A stretch of 64,000 nucleotides of DNA from Tulasnella sp. 424 (GCA_019633425.1 WSUB01000028.1:62001-126000), one strand, 5' to 3'; counted from the stretch's first letter, positions 10,141-22,963 are shown. Notes: generated from the letters alone by a model not told the origin. Numbers and translations: made by a program.

Positions 10141-13100
10141 ACTAAGATGAGCTAGCCATCAGGATGATGAAAAGAAAATGATGTTCGATCTTTATATTGT
10201 GTGCTGAGAATATCAATAGAAATTAACATACAAGAAATCTGAATCCCCATAAACCTCACTAAAACTTGTGCTCAGCAGAGTACTTGAGGCTTTGCCAGTG
10301 TAATCCATGATTGTTTTATATACAGCAAGCTTGTCTAGATATGCTGTTACCTGACCAAAGAGAGATTCATGTCATTCACTGGCCCTTCCCAGAGTGGCAG
10401 CACCTACATGGTCATTCTTCTCTGTGTTGATTGGCATTGCAATCATCATAGGGAGACTCAACCCAATAAACTCATTGAAGTTTGGCCATTTCTGTGTGTC
10501 GACATTCTCCCAGCATAATTCTTACTTGTTTGGGGGCCCAGCCATTGGCCGGTCTCAGGGCTAGGATGATGCAACAATGCAGTGAGTGGGGCAGTGTCTG
10601 GTTGATTACTATAGTGGCCATGTTCAGTAGTGTGGGTGATGGAGTCTGGATGAGGGACAATTGTTTAGCTGAGGAGCAATGGTCAATGAGAGGGAAAATC
10701 AGTGAGAGTGGTGGAAGTGCCCTGTATGAATTTAAACTCTGCTCCTGGATTTTGATCCTGCCTGCACTGCAAAAACCTGCACAGCCAACTCAGAAGCATT
10801 GATGACGTGTTATTGCTCCTCAGTCCCTCTTGTAATCCAGGCTGAGGTCCCCTTCTCCACGATGTAATGTTTGATCATGTCAGGAAAATAATAATCTTTG
10901 GTATATTCTGTCAGTGCCCTGAGCACATCATCATCAACAGCCCGCCAGACAGCCTACCACCAATTGCCACATACACTTCCTGACCAAGGGCTGGACAATG
11001 AGTGGATCGCGGTACCCTAGCTGCAAGCGTTGACATCTTCTTTTGGAGCTGGGAGGCTGAGGAGCTTGCACACCAGCAACTGCAGACCATATGGTGCATC
11101 CGCGCTACAATTGAGCCACTATCATCAGCATTAAAAGCATCTTCAAGCACCCACTGTTGGCACCGGAATGTCACCATACTTGACCACATTGAATGCGTTT
11201 GCAAAACAGCAGCAGCAAATGTTTAACCCTCAAACAACCGTCACTGTCCCCCTGCCTCTTCTGCTATCAATGAGTCCTTGGGGTGGTAGTGGGTTATTGA
11301 ACTCCCAAAGTAGGCATTGCAGGAGCTAGCATAAGAGAGTCAACCAGGGACCATGGCTTCACTGCCACTGTCAAGGTCTTTGGGGGGGCACTGGGGGGAT
11401 CGGCATTACAGCTGTTTGTGGTATTGTTGGCACAAACAGAATCTTATGTAATTTTCAACGGTTTTTGCAGCAGACATGTGCGATGCCTAGCTCACTCAGT
11501 TCAACCCCAATCATTCTGAAATTTTGTAAGCATCACTAAAAATGTTATGCACACCTGCCCAAGCAAAAGGAATGGCAGAATTCTGGCTATGGGAAGTTTT
11601 GCTCCATTTCACCCGATTTCAATATGCAAGACGGATAACTTCCTACCACGCAGATGAATAGTATCTTAGTGGGTCATTGGTATAGCGTATCAAATACTGA
11701 GACGTCGGCAGTGTTGTTACAGAAGCAGAGCTAGTATAAATGCTTGGCTGACTCAGGTAACCAGGCATTGTGGGACAGGATATGCACACTAGGTTGAAAT
11801 AGCACCAAGTATACATATATCAACATCTCGTGCTATTTGTCCCCTTCCATCTATTGCAATACAGCACCTCGAAGATTAATCACTTACTCGGTGATTTCCG
11901 CGGCATGACAGGGTCCATGACAGTATGGTCTGCCCAAGGATTGGCTGCTTCTTCCCACTCCTCTCCATCATCCTCTTCAACTTCATTGGCATTCATGTCC
12001 AACCCATCAGGGCTGTCGATTACCCCCATAATCGCCGCTTGCAATTGAGACCTATTTGGCTCCAACTATTGCTCAGGAATGGCAGCATCGAGTTCATTCT
12101 CCGCTATAGCAATGGCCGAAGGGTTTTCATCTGTATTTGCGTGGGTGCCTTGGCAAGCCAGAGTTGACTTCTTAGAAGATCTTTGCGGTCTTCTTTGCAG
12201 GTGGTTGTGCAGTGTCAAGGGTAAGCATGCTTAACACTGGCAGGGATCATTGGCCCACTTGCTGGATTGTGTTGAGTGACGTGTGACACCAGAGACAGGG
12301 ATGGAGCTGACAAATGCGCTAGGTTTGATGTGAGCTGCATTCTTTGACTCCGCCTGTTGAGGGCTGGCAGCTGCATCTCCTTGATGAGTTTCAAGTGGCT
12401 TGGCTTTTGGGAGGCACAAGTGAGCTTTCCGTTGGTCACCCAGGTAGTCGAAGAGCTAGAGTAAGTTGCTGAGGATAAATAGGTAATGGTGGGCTTGGGC
12501 AAACCGCTTCTGACTGGGTGGAAAACTGGGGGAGGGCAACGCCAATGTCAGTCTGAACTGAAATCACCCACCATCGCATGACAAGCATGTGCCTTTCACC
12601 AGATTTAAGCGTCTGGAGTCCTCAGGAACCCATTCCTGAAAACCTTGATGGGTGTGTTGTGGCTAGATGGCCACAGGGAAACAAGCTGGTGATCACCAAT
12701 CAGCTGATAAGGGTGTTGGGAGGGCTTTCTTTCACTAAGGTCAATTAGAGTATAAAAAGTGTACAGGCATCTAGAAACGTACTGTTAGAAGTCAAGTACC
12801 AAATTTGAAGCAATGAGTGGCCGTGGTTGTGGAGAAATCAGTCCCCGATATGGGCATCAAAGAAGAGTCAAAAATTACATAAGATTCTGTTTGTGCCAAC
12901 AATATTGCAAACAGCCGTAACAACACCCTGAACAAAAATAGCCACAAGAATGGATACGCCGATGCTCCTTTAGGATTACTGGAACAAGTGGCACTTGAAC
13001 AAATGTTCCTCCAGGGCGGCGTTTTTCAGCCACCTTTGACTGTCCCCTGTGACACTCTGGAGGTTGACAGTTGAGCTTTAACAAGGTTGCCGGGTCCCAG

Positions 13101-14718
13101 TTTGGGTCCTTGAAGGATCAACAGGATCATGCAGGGACTATCGCTGGAAACCCCAATCAGCTCTGTTGCCAACCAGTGCATCATCAACGACTAGTCAGCA
13201 GCCTCCACCATTTCAAGGGAGTGAAGACCGGAAAAGCAAAGCATTCATACACATACAGAGGAACCCAGAGATTTGGGCCCAGTGGTGTTCCTTTTTGCTC
13301 ATTGATCTATGGGTTGACTCTCATAGCATCTGTTCTCACTCATGGCCAAGCGGTCGGCTCAACTATCCAATCTCGATTGGGAGAAGAACCAGGGCAGGCT
13401 AAAGAGGACCTTGGAAGATGCACTGGGGAGTGCGCCAGCAACCAAGACGCAATTTGGGTTTGGAGCTGTCCAGTGGCAGCAGACGTTGCTTCCCTTGCTA
13501 GCATTGGCTGCCCCTCAGTTAAAAATGTTTGACAGATGTCCGCATTTCTTATAGAGAACGTTTTGTGATTCTGGCCTCTCTCCACTCGGACCACGAGCAA
13601 CAGAGCTGGAAGTCTGCACTGACTCTGAGTCGGGATTGTCTCTGTCCTCAAGGACCATGGGGAGAGCCTTGGTCTGAATAGACCACCACCTCTGGCTTTG
13701 AGGCGACAAGCGTCCAATCCATTGAGATCCAAAGCTTCATTCAGGGCTCCATCCTCTGAACACACCGTCCAGAACGTTTCCAAACCCGTGCCAGCACAAA
13801 CCCTTGCCACAAGTCCTCAAGGGCTTCGTCTGTCAGCCATCACCCAGAAGGGGCTTTACTCAGCGGGTTAATAGGTCTGGAATATCTACAGAAGATGGCA
13901 TCATGCCCAAGACCAAAGACACTGGCCTGCTCTCGTGGCAATAGCTCCCAGAAGAGACCTGAAGAAGAGGAAGAGGGAGACACAGTGCCACCCATTCCCA
14001 GCTCTTGCCTGCAGCAGAATTACCTCTCTCGCCCAAGTTCCAAGCACATCCGCTACAACTTTTGGAAGGTCTCGTCCTTCCTGCATTCCCAACATACTGA
14101 CGGTCCCGATTGTTTGAACAGGTCCAGAACACCACTTCCCAAGCCTGCCCAAGCCCCTGCCATCTCAGACAGGGACCACTATTTCTAGTAGCGCATGCTC
14201 ACGGCAAGGCATAGATCTCTCTTCGCCATTTTCATGACCGAGGATGAAGAAAACATTGACAGCACACCTAATTCTGCTTGCATCAACTCCCATAAAGTCC
14301 CACATGGTCCCAAACCTTGAAGACCTCCACAACCAGTCAACTCTCCATTCTGTGCCCTTCAATCTGTAAGTTATGTTATAAGCCTCAAAGATGTCGCAAA
14401 ACAGACCCCTTGCCGCGCTGAAGCTCGCCCTTTATGCACACCCCTCCAAGCCCCATAGGATAACCGCTCATCAGCACGCCTCATCCAGCATCATACAATC
14501 GCATTCATTCAGCTTCAATCTCTGAAGAACCCATTGCACAACCTTCACCATTTGTTTCCCATCTTCACGATCAATAGGAATCTCAGATACCCCTCTGTTT
14601 CACCTACAAGGTCCGTCCAAAGTCAACAATCTCGAATAGCACAGTGCTGTATTTCATCTGGTGAAACATCTGCCTATACATGATGATTCAATGAAGTCTC
14701 AAAATCTATGAGAGTGTC
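10141..14718. other. Long gene-poor stretch with scattered degenerate coding traces
   Basis: At about 10,830-11,205 the minus strand has pieces that look once-coding (for example EVYVAIGGRLSGG, then in another frame ALTEYTKDYYFPDMIKHYIV), broken by frameshifts. They were not recognised. An acidic minus-strand piece at 11,880-12,065 and overlapping open frames on both strands at 12,200-14,360 have no motif or splice support. No RNA gene was seen. Most likely this is decayed mobile DNA. Confidence 0.35.
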
Positions 14719-16242
14719 TCACTCCTCAGGGCTCTCCCTCTGTACCCATGCAGTGAGTTGACCGTATGACAGAGGGTCTAGACTCCAAGATTTCTCCGCA
14801 CAAAGAGGAACCAGGGACCATTTTTGGATTAGTGCTGTACTGGCTGCTTCCTTCGTGACCGCTGCCCAAAGTGGGTATAGCTCAAAGTCAAGTGGGTCCC
14901 TACTATTGCACCGAAGGAGAAGTAGTTTACCTCCAGCTGCTATCTCTGCATTGATGCCTGCCATATCTTGGACCATCCATGGGGTGCTCCCATATGCCTT
15001 AGGGCAATTTGAAAAGGGGTACCACTTCTCTATATCCTCAAACCATTCAGGAGCCAGTTCAGTTGGATATTTTGACTTTGGAAGGTCTATTGGTTTGAAA
15101 ATAGCAGGTTTACTTCCTAATTTCAGCCAACGCTTTGGCGATGGGTGTATAGCAGGGAAGTATGCCTGGTAAATAGTCATTAAACCTGAATTGCAGCTCT
15201 AGATAAGCTATTCCTCACCAAATCATCTGAACCCTCCATTAAGCTATCCATTCTTCATCAGAGTTTGCCACAGATGGGACCCAATTTCCGGCATCGGCAA
15301 CCAATAGCTTCCCAGAGTGCATCCCAACAGCTACAATCCCAGTTGCTTCATCAAAGGACACGCAATGGGGCATATCCTCTGCATCCTGAGGGAGTGTCAA
15401 CTGTGCCAGAGAGTGGCCATGATTTGGGGGAGCCCCCCCAGGCTCGGCACCATACAAGTGCAGGGAAGAACTGCCTGCTGCAATCATTCTAGACCCTGAT
15501 TCACCCCATGAGATCATAAGAGGACTTGACTCCCCATATGCAACACGGTGTTTCTCAGGGGGCTGAAATTGAAGGGAAGATGCTTCTGGCTCCTCAGGAT
15601 GGTTTATGTCGATTCGGCTGATCAGCCATCCACAAGAGACAAATACTGAACAAAGGATACTTCAATGGGTGGGCTTTAAATCAGCATAGGTTGGGGCACG
15701 TCGAAGTAGCTGTGCATGGTGCACGAAGCGATCATTTTTATGTGGGAACAATTGTTCAACCTGGACATGAGGAGAGGAATCGGGCGTGTCAATGCTGAGC
15801 GGTTTGAGAGCAGCCAATGTGAAATAGAGATTGATACTCCAATTTCGAGCCACCACAACAACATTCTCATGGAAGAGTATGTCAAGCATGTTCTGGTTCT
15901 GGACAGATAAATGTAAATGCCCGCTGTCATATGCTCTTGGAAAGAAGTTTTCCATACCGCTGCAACTTGATTTGCAGCAGCAAGCTGGTGCAATGGGGTG
16001 TTTGCATCCGGAACAAACAAGAAACCCTGTTGACTTGTGTCCTTAGACCTCGCAAAAGCCCACCACCCATCCCATTTGTCCTTTAGACTGGATAATCCTG
16101 ACATAGTATCACAGGGGCTGAGTTTGTACAGTCGGACCCCCAAATAAGTATGGCTTTGGTGGATGTGCTGAGCTATGCTTATCAGGGGGCTATGCTTAAC
16201 AAGAGTTGGGCAAGTGTCAGGGTCCATCGTGTGCAATCTCAA
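14719..16242 (-). pseudogene. Degenerate beta-propeller-like protein gene, unrecognised family
   Basis: Several minus-strand pieces in changing frames form one protein-like series. It begins with a piece starting MRLHTMDPDTCPTLV (from 16,242). A second frame then reads GHLHLSVQNQNMLDILFHEN and VVVARNWSINLYFTLAALKP (15,955-15,662). A third reads INHPEEPEASSLQFQPPEKH and then ISWGESGSRMIAAGSSSLHL (about 15,620-15,239). Last is a piece at 15,180-14,719 containing AEIAAGGKLLLLRCNSRD. The repeated pattern of short hydrophobic strands with Gly-Ser turns (SRMIAAGSSSLHLYG, GIVAVGMHSGKLLVADAGN) suggests WD40-like blades, as in fungal F-box/propeller proteins, but no F-box was identified. A stop in front of the last piece and the frame jumps suggest a pseudogene, though some jumps could be introns. 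Confidence 0.4.
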
Positions 16243-16340
16243 AATGATAGGTTGCAGAAAAGGGGGCTTCGTTCCATGTCTAGTAGCTACCTAAAGTAGT
16301 TCTCTAATGTAGTTTGTTTTGTTTGAGCTCAGCTTGCTCA

Positions 16341-16866
16341 CTAATGCAAAGGGCTTGGATGAGCTTTGGAAAAAGCTTTGCTGCTGCTCGGAAGTCCTCC
16401 CCATTCTCTACAGCACAAAGCCAGGCGAGATCCTGCAGTGTGCGCATCCCCTCCTGTTTTGACATCACCAGTTGATCCATCTATCCACCTGGCTCTCATT
16501 CTCCAGATCATCACCTTCACCAGCAGTATCTCTTGCTTCCTGTGCTTTCTCAGCCTGAATCTGGTCCACAATCTCAACATCATTCAGCTCCTCTTCCGTC
16601 ACTGCTTCCTCCAGTGCATCCAGCATTTCCTCGGCACGCATGACCCGAGTTGGCGCGATTGCCGTCATTGCAAGGGTATTGATGGCTTCTGCAAGTCTAT
16701 GGGTTGCATCCTGAATGCCATCATCCTTTGCTAAGTTGGAGGTGGCTTGACCCAGAGTTTCAGTCCCTTCAACATCACCGAGAATCTTGACATGGCTCCA
16801 GCAATTGACTACAGGATCACATGGCTCCTTGGAAGTCAATTCAAAGATCACGGAATACGCATTCAA
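16341..16866 (-). pseudogene. Unrecognised acidic coding relic
   Basis: A minus-strand frame from 16,866 reads an alpha-helical, acidic stretch (HRLAEAINTLAMTAIAPTR, then EEMLDALEEAVTEEELNDVE) and stops at 16,465. Another frame takes over at once and reads EGMRTLQDLAWLCAVENGED to a stop near 16,341. The sudden change of frame between two protein-like pieces indicates a frameshift. It lies just upstream (on the same strand) of the beta-propeller-like relic and may be its N-terminal part or an independent mobile-element gene. Function unknown. Confidence 0.3.
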
Positions 16867-17073
16867 ATCAGCAGTTTCTACTTCTGGTACAAGTATTTAT
16901 TGTAGCACTTTGTATGACCTAGCATATACAACTTATTTGGGATTGATTGGTGGATCAATAAATGTGTGATGAAGGTTCTTGTACGGGGTAGATTTACGGC
17001 CAAACATGGCTCCTTGGAACAAACACGAGTCGCAGCCCACCCCTTCAGTCCAACGCAAAATTGTCCACTGAAC

Positions 17074-19244
17074 TCACTTGTCATCACTTTCCTCTTCACT
17101 CCCCACTGTGATATCGATCTCCTCGACCTCCTCGACCTCCTCGCTAACCTCCTTCACTCGTTTGCGGCCCCTAAGATGCGGCGGAGTGGGTGCACAAGGG
17201 TATAATTTCGTCACCGCTGGTTTCTTTGGCAGTGACACTCTCTTCTCCCTGCACCGGGCCACCTCCTTCTCCCACTCCACCAAGGCTTTGACCTGTTTCC
17301 TCCCTCTCTCCTCTTTCTCCACCTCTCTCCATGCCTTCCTTTGGTCGGCACGGTCTGTTTCAACCTTCGCTTTCGCTCTTGCTGCCGCCTTCGCCTCCTT
17401 CTCAGCCTGCTGCTGCTGGCAAATGTCCTGAAACCGGTCATCAGACATAAAGCAGGCAACCTTTGTCGACATAATCCTCTTTTGCGGATTCTTCTTCTTC
17501 TCTTCAAGGTCAGCAAGACGTGCCGAGAGCTCATTGATGTGCATCTCTCGCAAGATTAGCTGTGCGTATGCCTCCTCCTTCACAGCCTCGATGACTCCTA
17601 ACATTTCCCGTGCCTTCTGAAGTTCATCCCACAGTTTCTCATTCTCCAGCTCTAGCTCCACACGAGCCATTTTCCCCAGCGGAGTTGTCCGCACGAGGAT
17701 GGAATAATCGGGTTTCAGGTTGTCAGGCACCGGCTGAATCACGATTGGAGGCAGACGGGCAACTGGCTTAAGTGGTGAGTCGCTGACTAAAAAGCCAGCT
17801 GAGGTTTTCTGCAGCACGTCCCAGAGAGTCGGCTGATTGCTTTCACAGATAGGAGAACTGGGTTGGGGTGTGGATTCTCCGCTCCTCGTGTGACTTGTAT
17901 CAGGTGAGGAATCCTCGGCTCCCAGATCAACCGCGCTAATTCTCTTCCCCCTGGTTTCACTAGGAGCTTCTGGTGGAAGTCCATCAATGCTCGGGCTGGC
18001 GTTGGGAGGGGCAGGGGAAATCCTCCCTTGGCTGAATCAACAAGCGCCGGCACCATCTGGTCGGGTTGGACAATGCCCCGACGGAAAGGAACCACGCCCG
18101 TGGCACGAAAGGCGGACTTGATATTCTTCTCCGTGAAGGCTCTCCGTCTTGCGAGTGAGTAGACCGCCAGGAAGTCATTCTTTCCAAGACGGCGTTTTTT
18201 TAACCGTTCCCATTTTGCCTTTTCCTCGCTCCAATACAGCTTCAATGGACCAAAACACGCGACATCAAGGCCCTGTAAGGCATGCGTAGTGTGCGGTGGG
18301 TACGATATCACGATGATGTTGTGCTCAGCAGCATAGTCAAGGAACTCGACCGTGCAATGTGAGTTGGCTGTCGACAAAGAGGAATCGCACGCCGACTCGA
18401 TCTTTTGTATCCTTGTCAAACACTTGGATCCACTCTACCCCCAGCTCGCCATCAACATAGCCCCTTGCAGAGACTGCAATACTGTCCAGGGGTAATTCTG
18501 TAAGCATCCAAAGTCCGCTGTTGGGGCTCGCGCTTACTTTGCTCTATCAGGGTTATTTTCGTGCCAGCTGTCCATCCGATATTTCCCCTTGAAGATAACT
18601 GTCGGACGGAGTACTGTGCCATCAGCACATATAGTTTCAATACATGTGATGTTTTCCTTTTCACCGTTGGTCTGGTGGTGCTGAACTCGCTGCCCTGCTT
18701 GGCCCACGACTTTCTGCCGGGGAGCGATCCCGCAATTCATCGGCACCTCGTCTGCTCCAAATATATTTCGCTCCGGGGGTTTGTGGAGCGCAAAGAGCTC
18801 CTCAATGGTATCTTTGTAATCCTTGAGCACTGTTGGGTTGAGGCCATTGGCACGAACCCGATCCAGTGGAGTTGCGCGATAGGTCTGAAGGTCGGGGTGA
18901 CAGCGCATGAAACGGGTCTTCCATTCCTGGCCTAGTTCAACCTCTTCACTGTGCTTGGCCTGAATCATTCGACCACCTTTTCATGGATCAAGCGAGGAGT
19001 GAGGGGAAACCCCCTTTTCCCCATGGAGATTGAGGAACTCCTTCAGGACCTTCTCCTCCGCTGCTGTCAACACCTGCTTCCCAGCGTTAAACTCGCCGAT
19101 GGTCTTGCTGCCGTTCGTGAGACGGCTGAGTGTAGAGAGGGGAACATGGTAGAATGTAGCTATTTGGGGGGGGGAGGATGTAAACAATACGCACGTTGAC
19201 TGAAAAATGTACTGGAAGAAAGACGTACCGTAGAAGATCTGCAC
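17074..19244 (-). pseudogene. Pogo/Fot1-type DDE transposase relic with C-terminal coiled coil
   Basis: Read on the minus strand, the order is typical of a CENP-B-like pogo transposase. An N-terminal helix-turn-helix (YHVPLSTLSRLTNGSKTIG, about 19,165-19,100) comes first. A CENP-B-type domain and the start of the DDE domain follow (18,968-18,534; EELFALHKPPERNIFGADE). Next is the block with HCTVEFLDYAAEHNIIVISY and PPHTTHALQGLDVACFGPLK (about 18,360-18,240). A long charged coiled-coil tail ends at 17,074 with a stop (EKEAKAAARAKAKVETDRAD). Frameshifts break it near 18,530, 18,370 and 18,000. The first DDE aspartate can be placed at the NIFGADE position; the others cannot be confirmed because of the breaks. 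It is a dead Class II element; terminal inverted repeats were not identified. Confidence 0.8.
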
Positions 19245-19666
19245 TCAGCACCGATCCAGACAACCTCGCAGACAGCTCTTTCAATAGATAGACCCATGTG
19301 TACGTCGTCGAGGATATACCACTCGAGAAAACGATCGTCAAGTTGGATACCTGCGCCGACCAGAACCCCGAGCGTAGCAGCGACGATTCGAGAAGCAATC
19401 GTAAAGATAGTAGACAAGTAGTGAAGATGGCGGAGGAGGCGGGATGGAGGGAAAGTTGTGGTAGAGGTGGGCCTGACACCATACTGGGTTGCTTCGGAGG
19501 CGAGGAACTCTTCAGCGAAGTTACCTCGATTTTGGTCTGGGCGAGAGATGGCGGCGACGACATTGAAGAGCGTGAAGAGGCTACCTTGAACACGGCCGCA
19601 ATTTCCGTCGCCTCTGCCCTTCCAATCTCCGTTCCTGACGCCGGCCTTGTTAGCGCTGCCCCGCTC

Positions 19667-20669
19667 ATGGCTGCTCAGGCCGTCAAAGCTCCTACCGACA
19701 GCCAAGTCACGGGATCTGCCATGGTCCAAGATCCTGCCCATGCTCTTGGCGACACCAACCCCAGAGACCAGGCAAACGGAAATAAGCCTGACGATCTCGC
19801 GATTGTACCTGGAGTTGCGGATATTGATCCGGTAACGGCGGAGTGAGTCTAGTGCTACTTGCGTATGAAGATCATTTGCTGAGACAGAAATTTCAGGCGA
19901 ATCAAGAAGATCCTGAATTTTGAGAACGACGAGAAGAATGTTTATGCTGTGAAGAACGTTCCCGTTTCGGCCATGTGGTCCCGTGCTGGGAGCTTTATCA
20001 TCGACTCCATCCACCAAAAGGCGGTTTTGGTTTGGATCGTGGGTAGAGTCGACTTCAAAAACATCAGCAACGCGGGCCGGCTCGTCGCGGTTAACATCAA
20101 GCCTCTGGACGATGCCGACGTCAATGCAGCCAATCTACTCATGCATCGATATTTTCAACCCCAGCTAAGTGCGTCGGAGTTGCCTCGTTTTGTGGTCGGC
20201 CGTGAGGGACTGACGTTCAACTCCAGAGGCCTCTGACAGCAAGTACAACAACATCAGGTTGTCATTCTATGTATCACAATACGAGACTATCGGTGCAAAG
20301 GTATCCGATGTGAGTGGTCCTTATTCTGTTGTAAATTATTACTCTCAACTGGACACTAACGGTCGATTCCCACGGTTACAGGATCCGATCGGCGACAAGT
20401 TCTGGGATAGCACCGAGGCGTTCAAGAAGAAGATCAGGCTCCCATTCGACAACTTGAAGATCGACGATGTCATTCTCACTGAGGCATTCATGCGCAAGTA
20501 TGCGATGAAGGATGGAGGACGCAAGGCGGGCGGATACTGCTTGTCCTTCGACCTTTCAGCGATACATCTTCTTCATGCTGTGTCACTTAAGGAGCATGAA
20601 GACTTCGTTGCCGAGAAGAACGCAGCAAGCGTCGCTCAAGCCACTCAAGGTGACGACATTAAACTCTAA
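19667..20669 (+). CDS. Unrecognised four-exon gene, 272 aa
   Basis: Exons 19667-19842, 19897-20168, 20227-20309 and 20382-20669 join through canonical introns of 54, 58 and 72 bp (GTGAGT/GTGCGT...CAG) into one frame ending at a TAA. The protein has an Ala/Asp-rich N-terminus and then a soluble-looking domain (VSAMWSRAGSFIIDSIHQKA, later KVSD|DPIGDKFWDSTEAFKKK, TEAFMRKYAMKDGGR). No signal peptide or membrane segment is evident. The chosen ATG has a favourable context (CTCATGG). The frame stays open upstream to 19,298, so a start up to 123 codons earlier is possible. I do not recognise the family. It is wedged between two transposase relics, yet all three introns preserve the frame, which argues that it is a real host gene. 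Confidence 0.6.
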
Positions 20670-20889
20670 GTGTCCGTTATCGCAAGAAGTTCGGACAGGT
20701 TTACCTGTGTTTCCATTTCGGTTCCAACTTTGATTCGATCCCTGTACCTTTGCCCTTCATTCTAGTACATGTGGATTTATTTGTAGTAAACAGTCCGTAA
20801 CACAATACACGACAAGATAAGTGTTGATTTCTTGGAGAGCGTGAGCATATTGGAGAATGCGAACCGTGGAGGACAGGCTTTGGGCCTTC

Positions 20890-22039
20890 CGCGAATGCGG
20901 CCATATCGATTATGCCAGCATCCATGGGCTGAATGACAGATGTCATGTTTGGCGAGAAAAGCTCAACCTGGACATTCGTGATTTTGAAACACCGCGGTCT
21001 CTTTGCATGACCAATCACGAGAGGAGGGAGTTTTTTGCCAAATGCGTTGGTGGTGAGTGCATAGGTAATTCAGTGCTTGTCCGCTTTCTTCCCTGAGAGT
21101 TGATGGGTGTTGAGGCTGTGGTCAGGAGGCATCCAGTCATTTACACCTGTCTCATCCATGTTGAATGTGTCTTTTCTTGTATAGCCCTTTGTAATCTCTT
21201 GAAGCCTTGCCTGCTCCATCTTAACATCTACCTCGGCGACAGAACCCGCTTCTCCGTGGAATCGGTAATGTTTGAACTGGTGGCGTGCCTTGAATTTGTC
21301 CAACCACCTGTTAGACAGGGACAAGAACTCCTTTGAATCAATGTCAAGGATCTCCACAAAACGCTTTGCCTTTGCCCTCAGCACATCCCCAGTAATTTTG
21401 ACTCCCTTCACCTGGGCTTGAAGAAGCCATGTCCCTAACACTTCTTCGACCTCTGGGTGTTCCATAAGCTGGGGGCGTTTGAAACCCAGGTTTGCAGTCT
21501 CCTGGGCATGCTTCCGCAAATCGGCCTCATCCGACAGCATCCGAGAGATTACAGGCTGCTTCAGGTGAGGGAACCCATTTTTCCGGAAGTATGCAGCAAC
21601 TGCTCCTTGTGAGAGATGAGTGTTTTCTTTTATGTAGTCAACAATATGTATTTTATCTTTGAGTGTGAGATTATGTCGCTTTCAGGTGGCATTTGCCTTT
21701 AGATTGGCAGCTGAGCGAGAGGGATTGGGTGCCATTGGGTCCGGATAGCGATCAGCTCCATTTGGAATACAATTTATATCTTTCTGCCTTTTTGGAGTTG
21801 TGACGAGTGGAGTGGTGGGGGACACGCCCCCAGAAAAAGAAAAAAATCGGCCGACTTTGCCACTTTTGTTTAAGCATAGTTAATAGAGCAGAGCCTCAAA
21901 GTATTATGCATTATGCATGTCAAGAGGTATGCTTAACGTCATAATGAATATATCTACTACAGGTCCGGTAGATGGGATCAGGTATGCATAATCCAGGGCT
22001 ATGCTCAATCAGGCGCATGCTTAGCCAGGGGTTCGACTG
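20890..22039 (-). mobile_element. Pogo/Tigger-type DNA transposon, truncated and internally deleted
   Basis: The minus strand carries a Tc5-type helix-turn-helix and DDE start (21,540-21,070: PEVEEVLGTWLLQAQVKGVK, then FNMDETGV with the first catalytic Asp). A shift into another frame follows (TTNAFGKKLPP, then VIGHAKRPRCF). Next, directly, comes the distal DDE block (NVQVELFSPNMTSVIQPMDA, about 20,970-20,900). The region between RCF and NVQVELF, which normally holds much of the catalytic core, is missing. The right end is clean: minus strand CAGTCGAACCCCTGGCTAAG starts at 22,039 next to a TA dinucleotide, as expected for pogo elements. The left end was not found, and homology stops near 20,890 in the 3' flank of the 272-aa gene. 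It is immobile and non-coding now. Confidence 0.75.
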
Positions 22040-22041
22040 TA
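22015..22041 (-). repeat. Right terminal inverted repeat of the pogo-type element plus TA
   Basis: Minus-strand CAGTCG... is a typical pogo/Tigger terminus and abuts TA at 22,040-22,041. Nearby copies of the word TATGCTTAAC/TATGCATAA (21,900-22,000) may be subterminal repeats. The opposite end is absent, so the target duplication cannot be verified. Confidence 0.5.
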
Positions 22042-22317
22042 CGTCTTCCTATGATCTTGGCCTTGATGGGGGAGGTCAAGGACAAAAGAGTAAACATGAT
22101 ATTCCCTGCAAACAGAGTCAGGGTACATCAAATTTCACAATAATCTCACCCATGTTGTAGATATGAACAGCTCCAGTGGCTCCCCAGTTTTGTCAGCGAC
22201 GGCATATCCGTCCACAGATCCCTCGAGCATCTCAAAAGACGCGATTGGTTCACACCCCTATCTGACTCCCTCAATATCCCAGAGCTCAAGGTGACCCCTG
22301 AAAGTCTCCAACACGAG

Positions 22318-22963
22318 TCATCGAGACCTAAGTAGGGTCATCCACATTGCGGAGTCACCAGGAGGCATCCACATTGTCCTTGACCAGCCACGGTCTTGAG
22401 CGGCATACAAGAAGTCCACCTTGGCCTGTGATTCTACCTCAGCAAGTTGAGTCAATCTGAGAGAGAGGTCTTTGGCGGTGGACAAGGGCAGGTTGGTCTC
22501 TGGCAGGGCATAGTCGGGCCAAATTGTTGGTTTACGTCTGGTCCGATCTTTGCGACCCATCATGGGAGCGAGGAGATTTCGACCCACATGAGAGGGCATC
22601 TCAGGAGTCGTCTACAAAAAGACCAAGTATAAATATGACAAGATGACTGTGTATATATAAAAGAGAACTTGCCAAAGGGGTTAGGATGGATTGACCACTC
22701 ACTTGCAGGTTCCGGACAGTGACCAAAGGCATGGGAGGCAGCTGACGAGGCCCAGTAGTGCCCGCCTCGGAGCCTGAAGGTGTATTGGCGAAGAGAGAAG
22801 TCGGTGCTGGACCTAGTGCGTGCTCTGATGGATCTAGGGGGAGGACATGGTGTGATGTCGCGGGTGTGGTGTCGTGGTGGAAAGGTTCGCGGCAAACAAT
22901 CCCCCATGGAAACTGGACGGAATCGAAATCCCTGGTTTCCTTCAATATTTTCGCCGTTTTCAA
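22318..22963 (-). pseudogene. Unrecognised two-exon coding relic
   Basis: A minus-strand frame from 22,963 can be spliced through a GTGAGT...TTTGTAG intron (about 22,703-22,613) into a second frame. That frame reads on from TTPEMPSHVGRNLLAPMMGR and SLRLTQLAEVESQAKVDFLY to a stop at 22,318. Further left, a fragment in another frame (EGSVDGYAVADKTGEPLELF, about 22,230-22,170) looks like a continuation, reached only through a frame break. No domain recognised. It is probably a decayed gene from the mobile island, and lies 90 bp beyond the 3' end of SPE3-LYS9. Confidence 0.3.

Noticed and set aside
13340..13810. 156-codon minus-strand frame
   Set aside because: Overlaps open frames on both strands with no motif or splice partner.
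19160..20017. 285-codon minus-strand frame opposite the 272-aa gene
   Set aside because: The plus strand has three in-frame introns and a continuous product; the minus frame has no motif and is read as a shadow.
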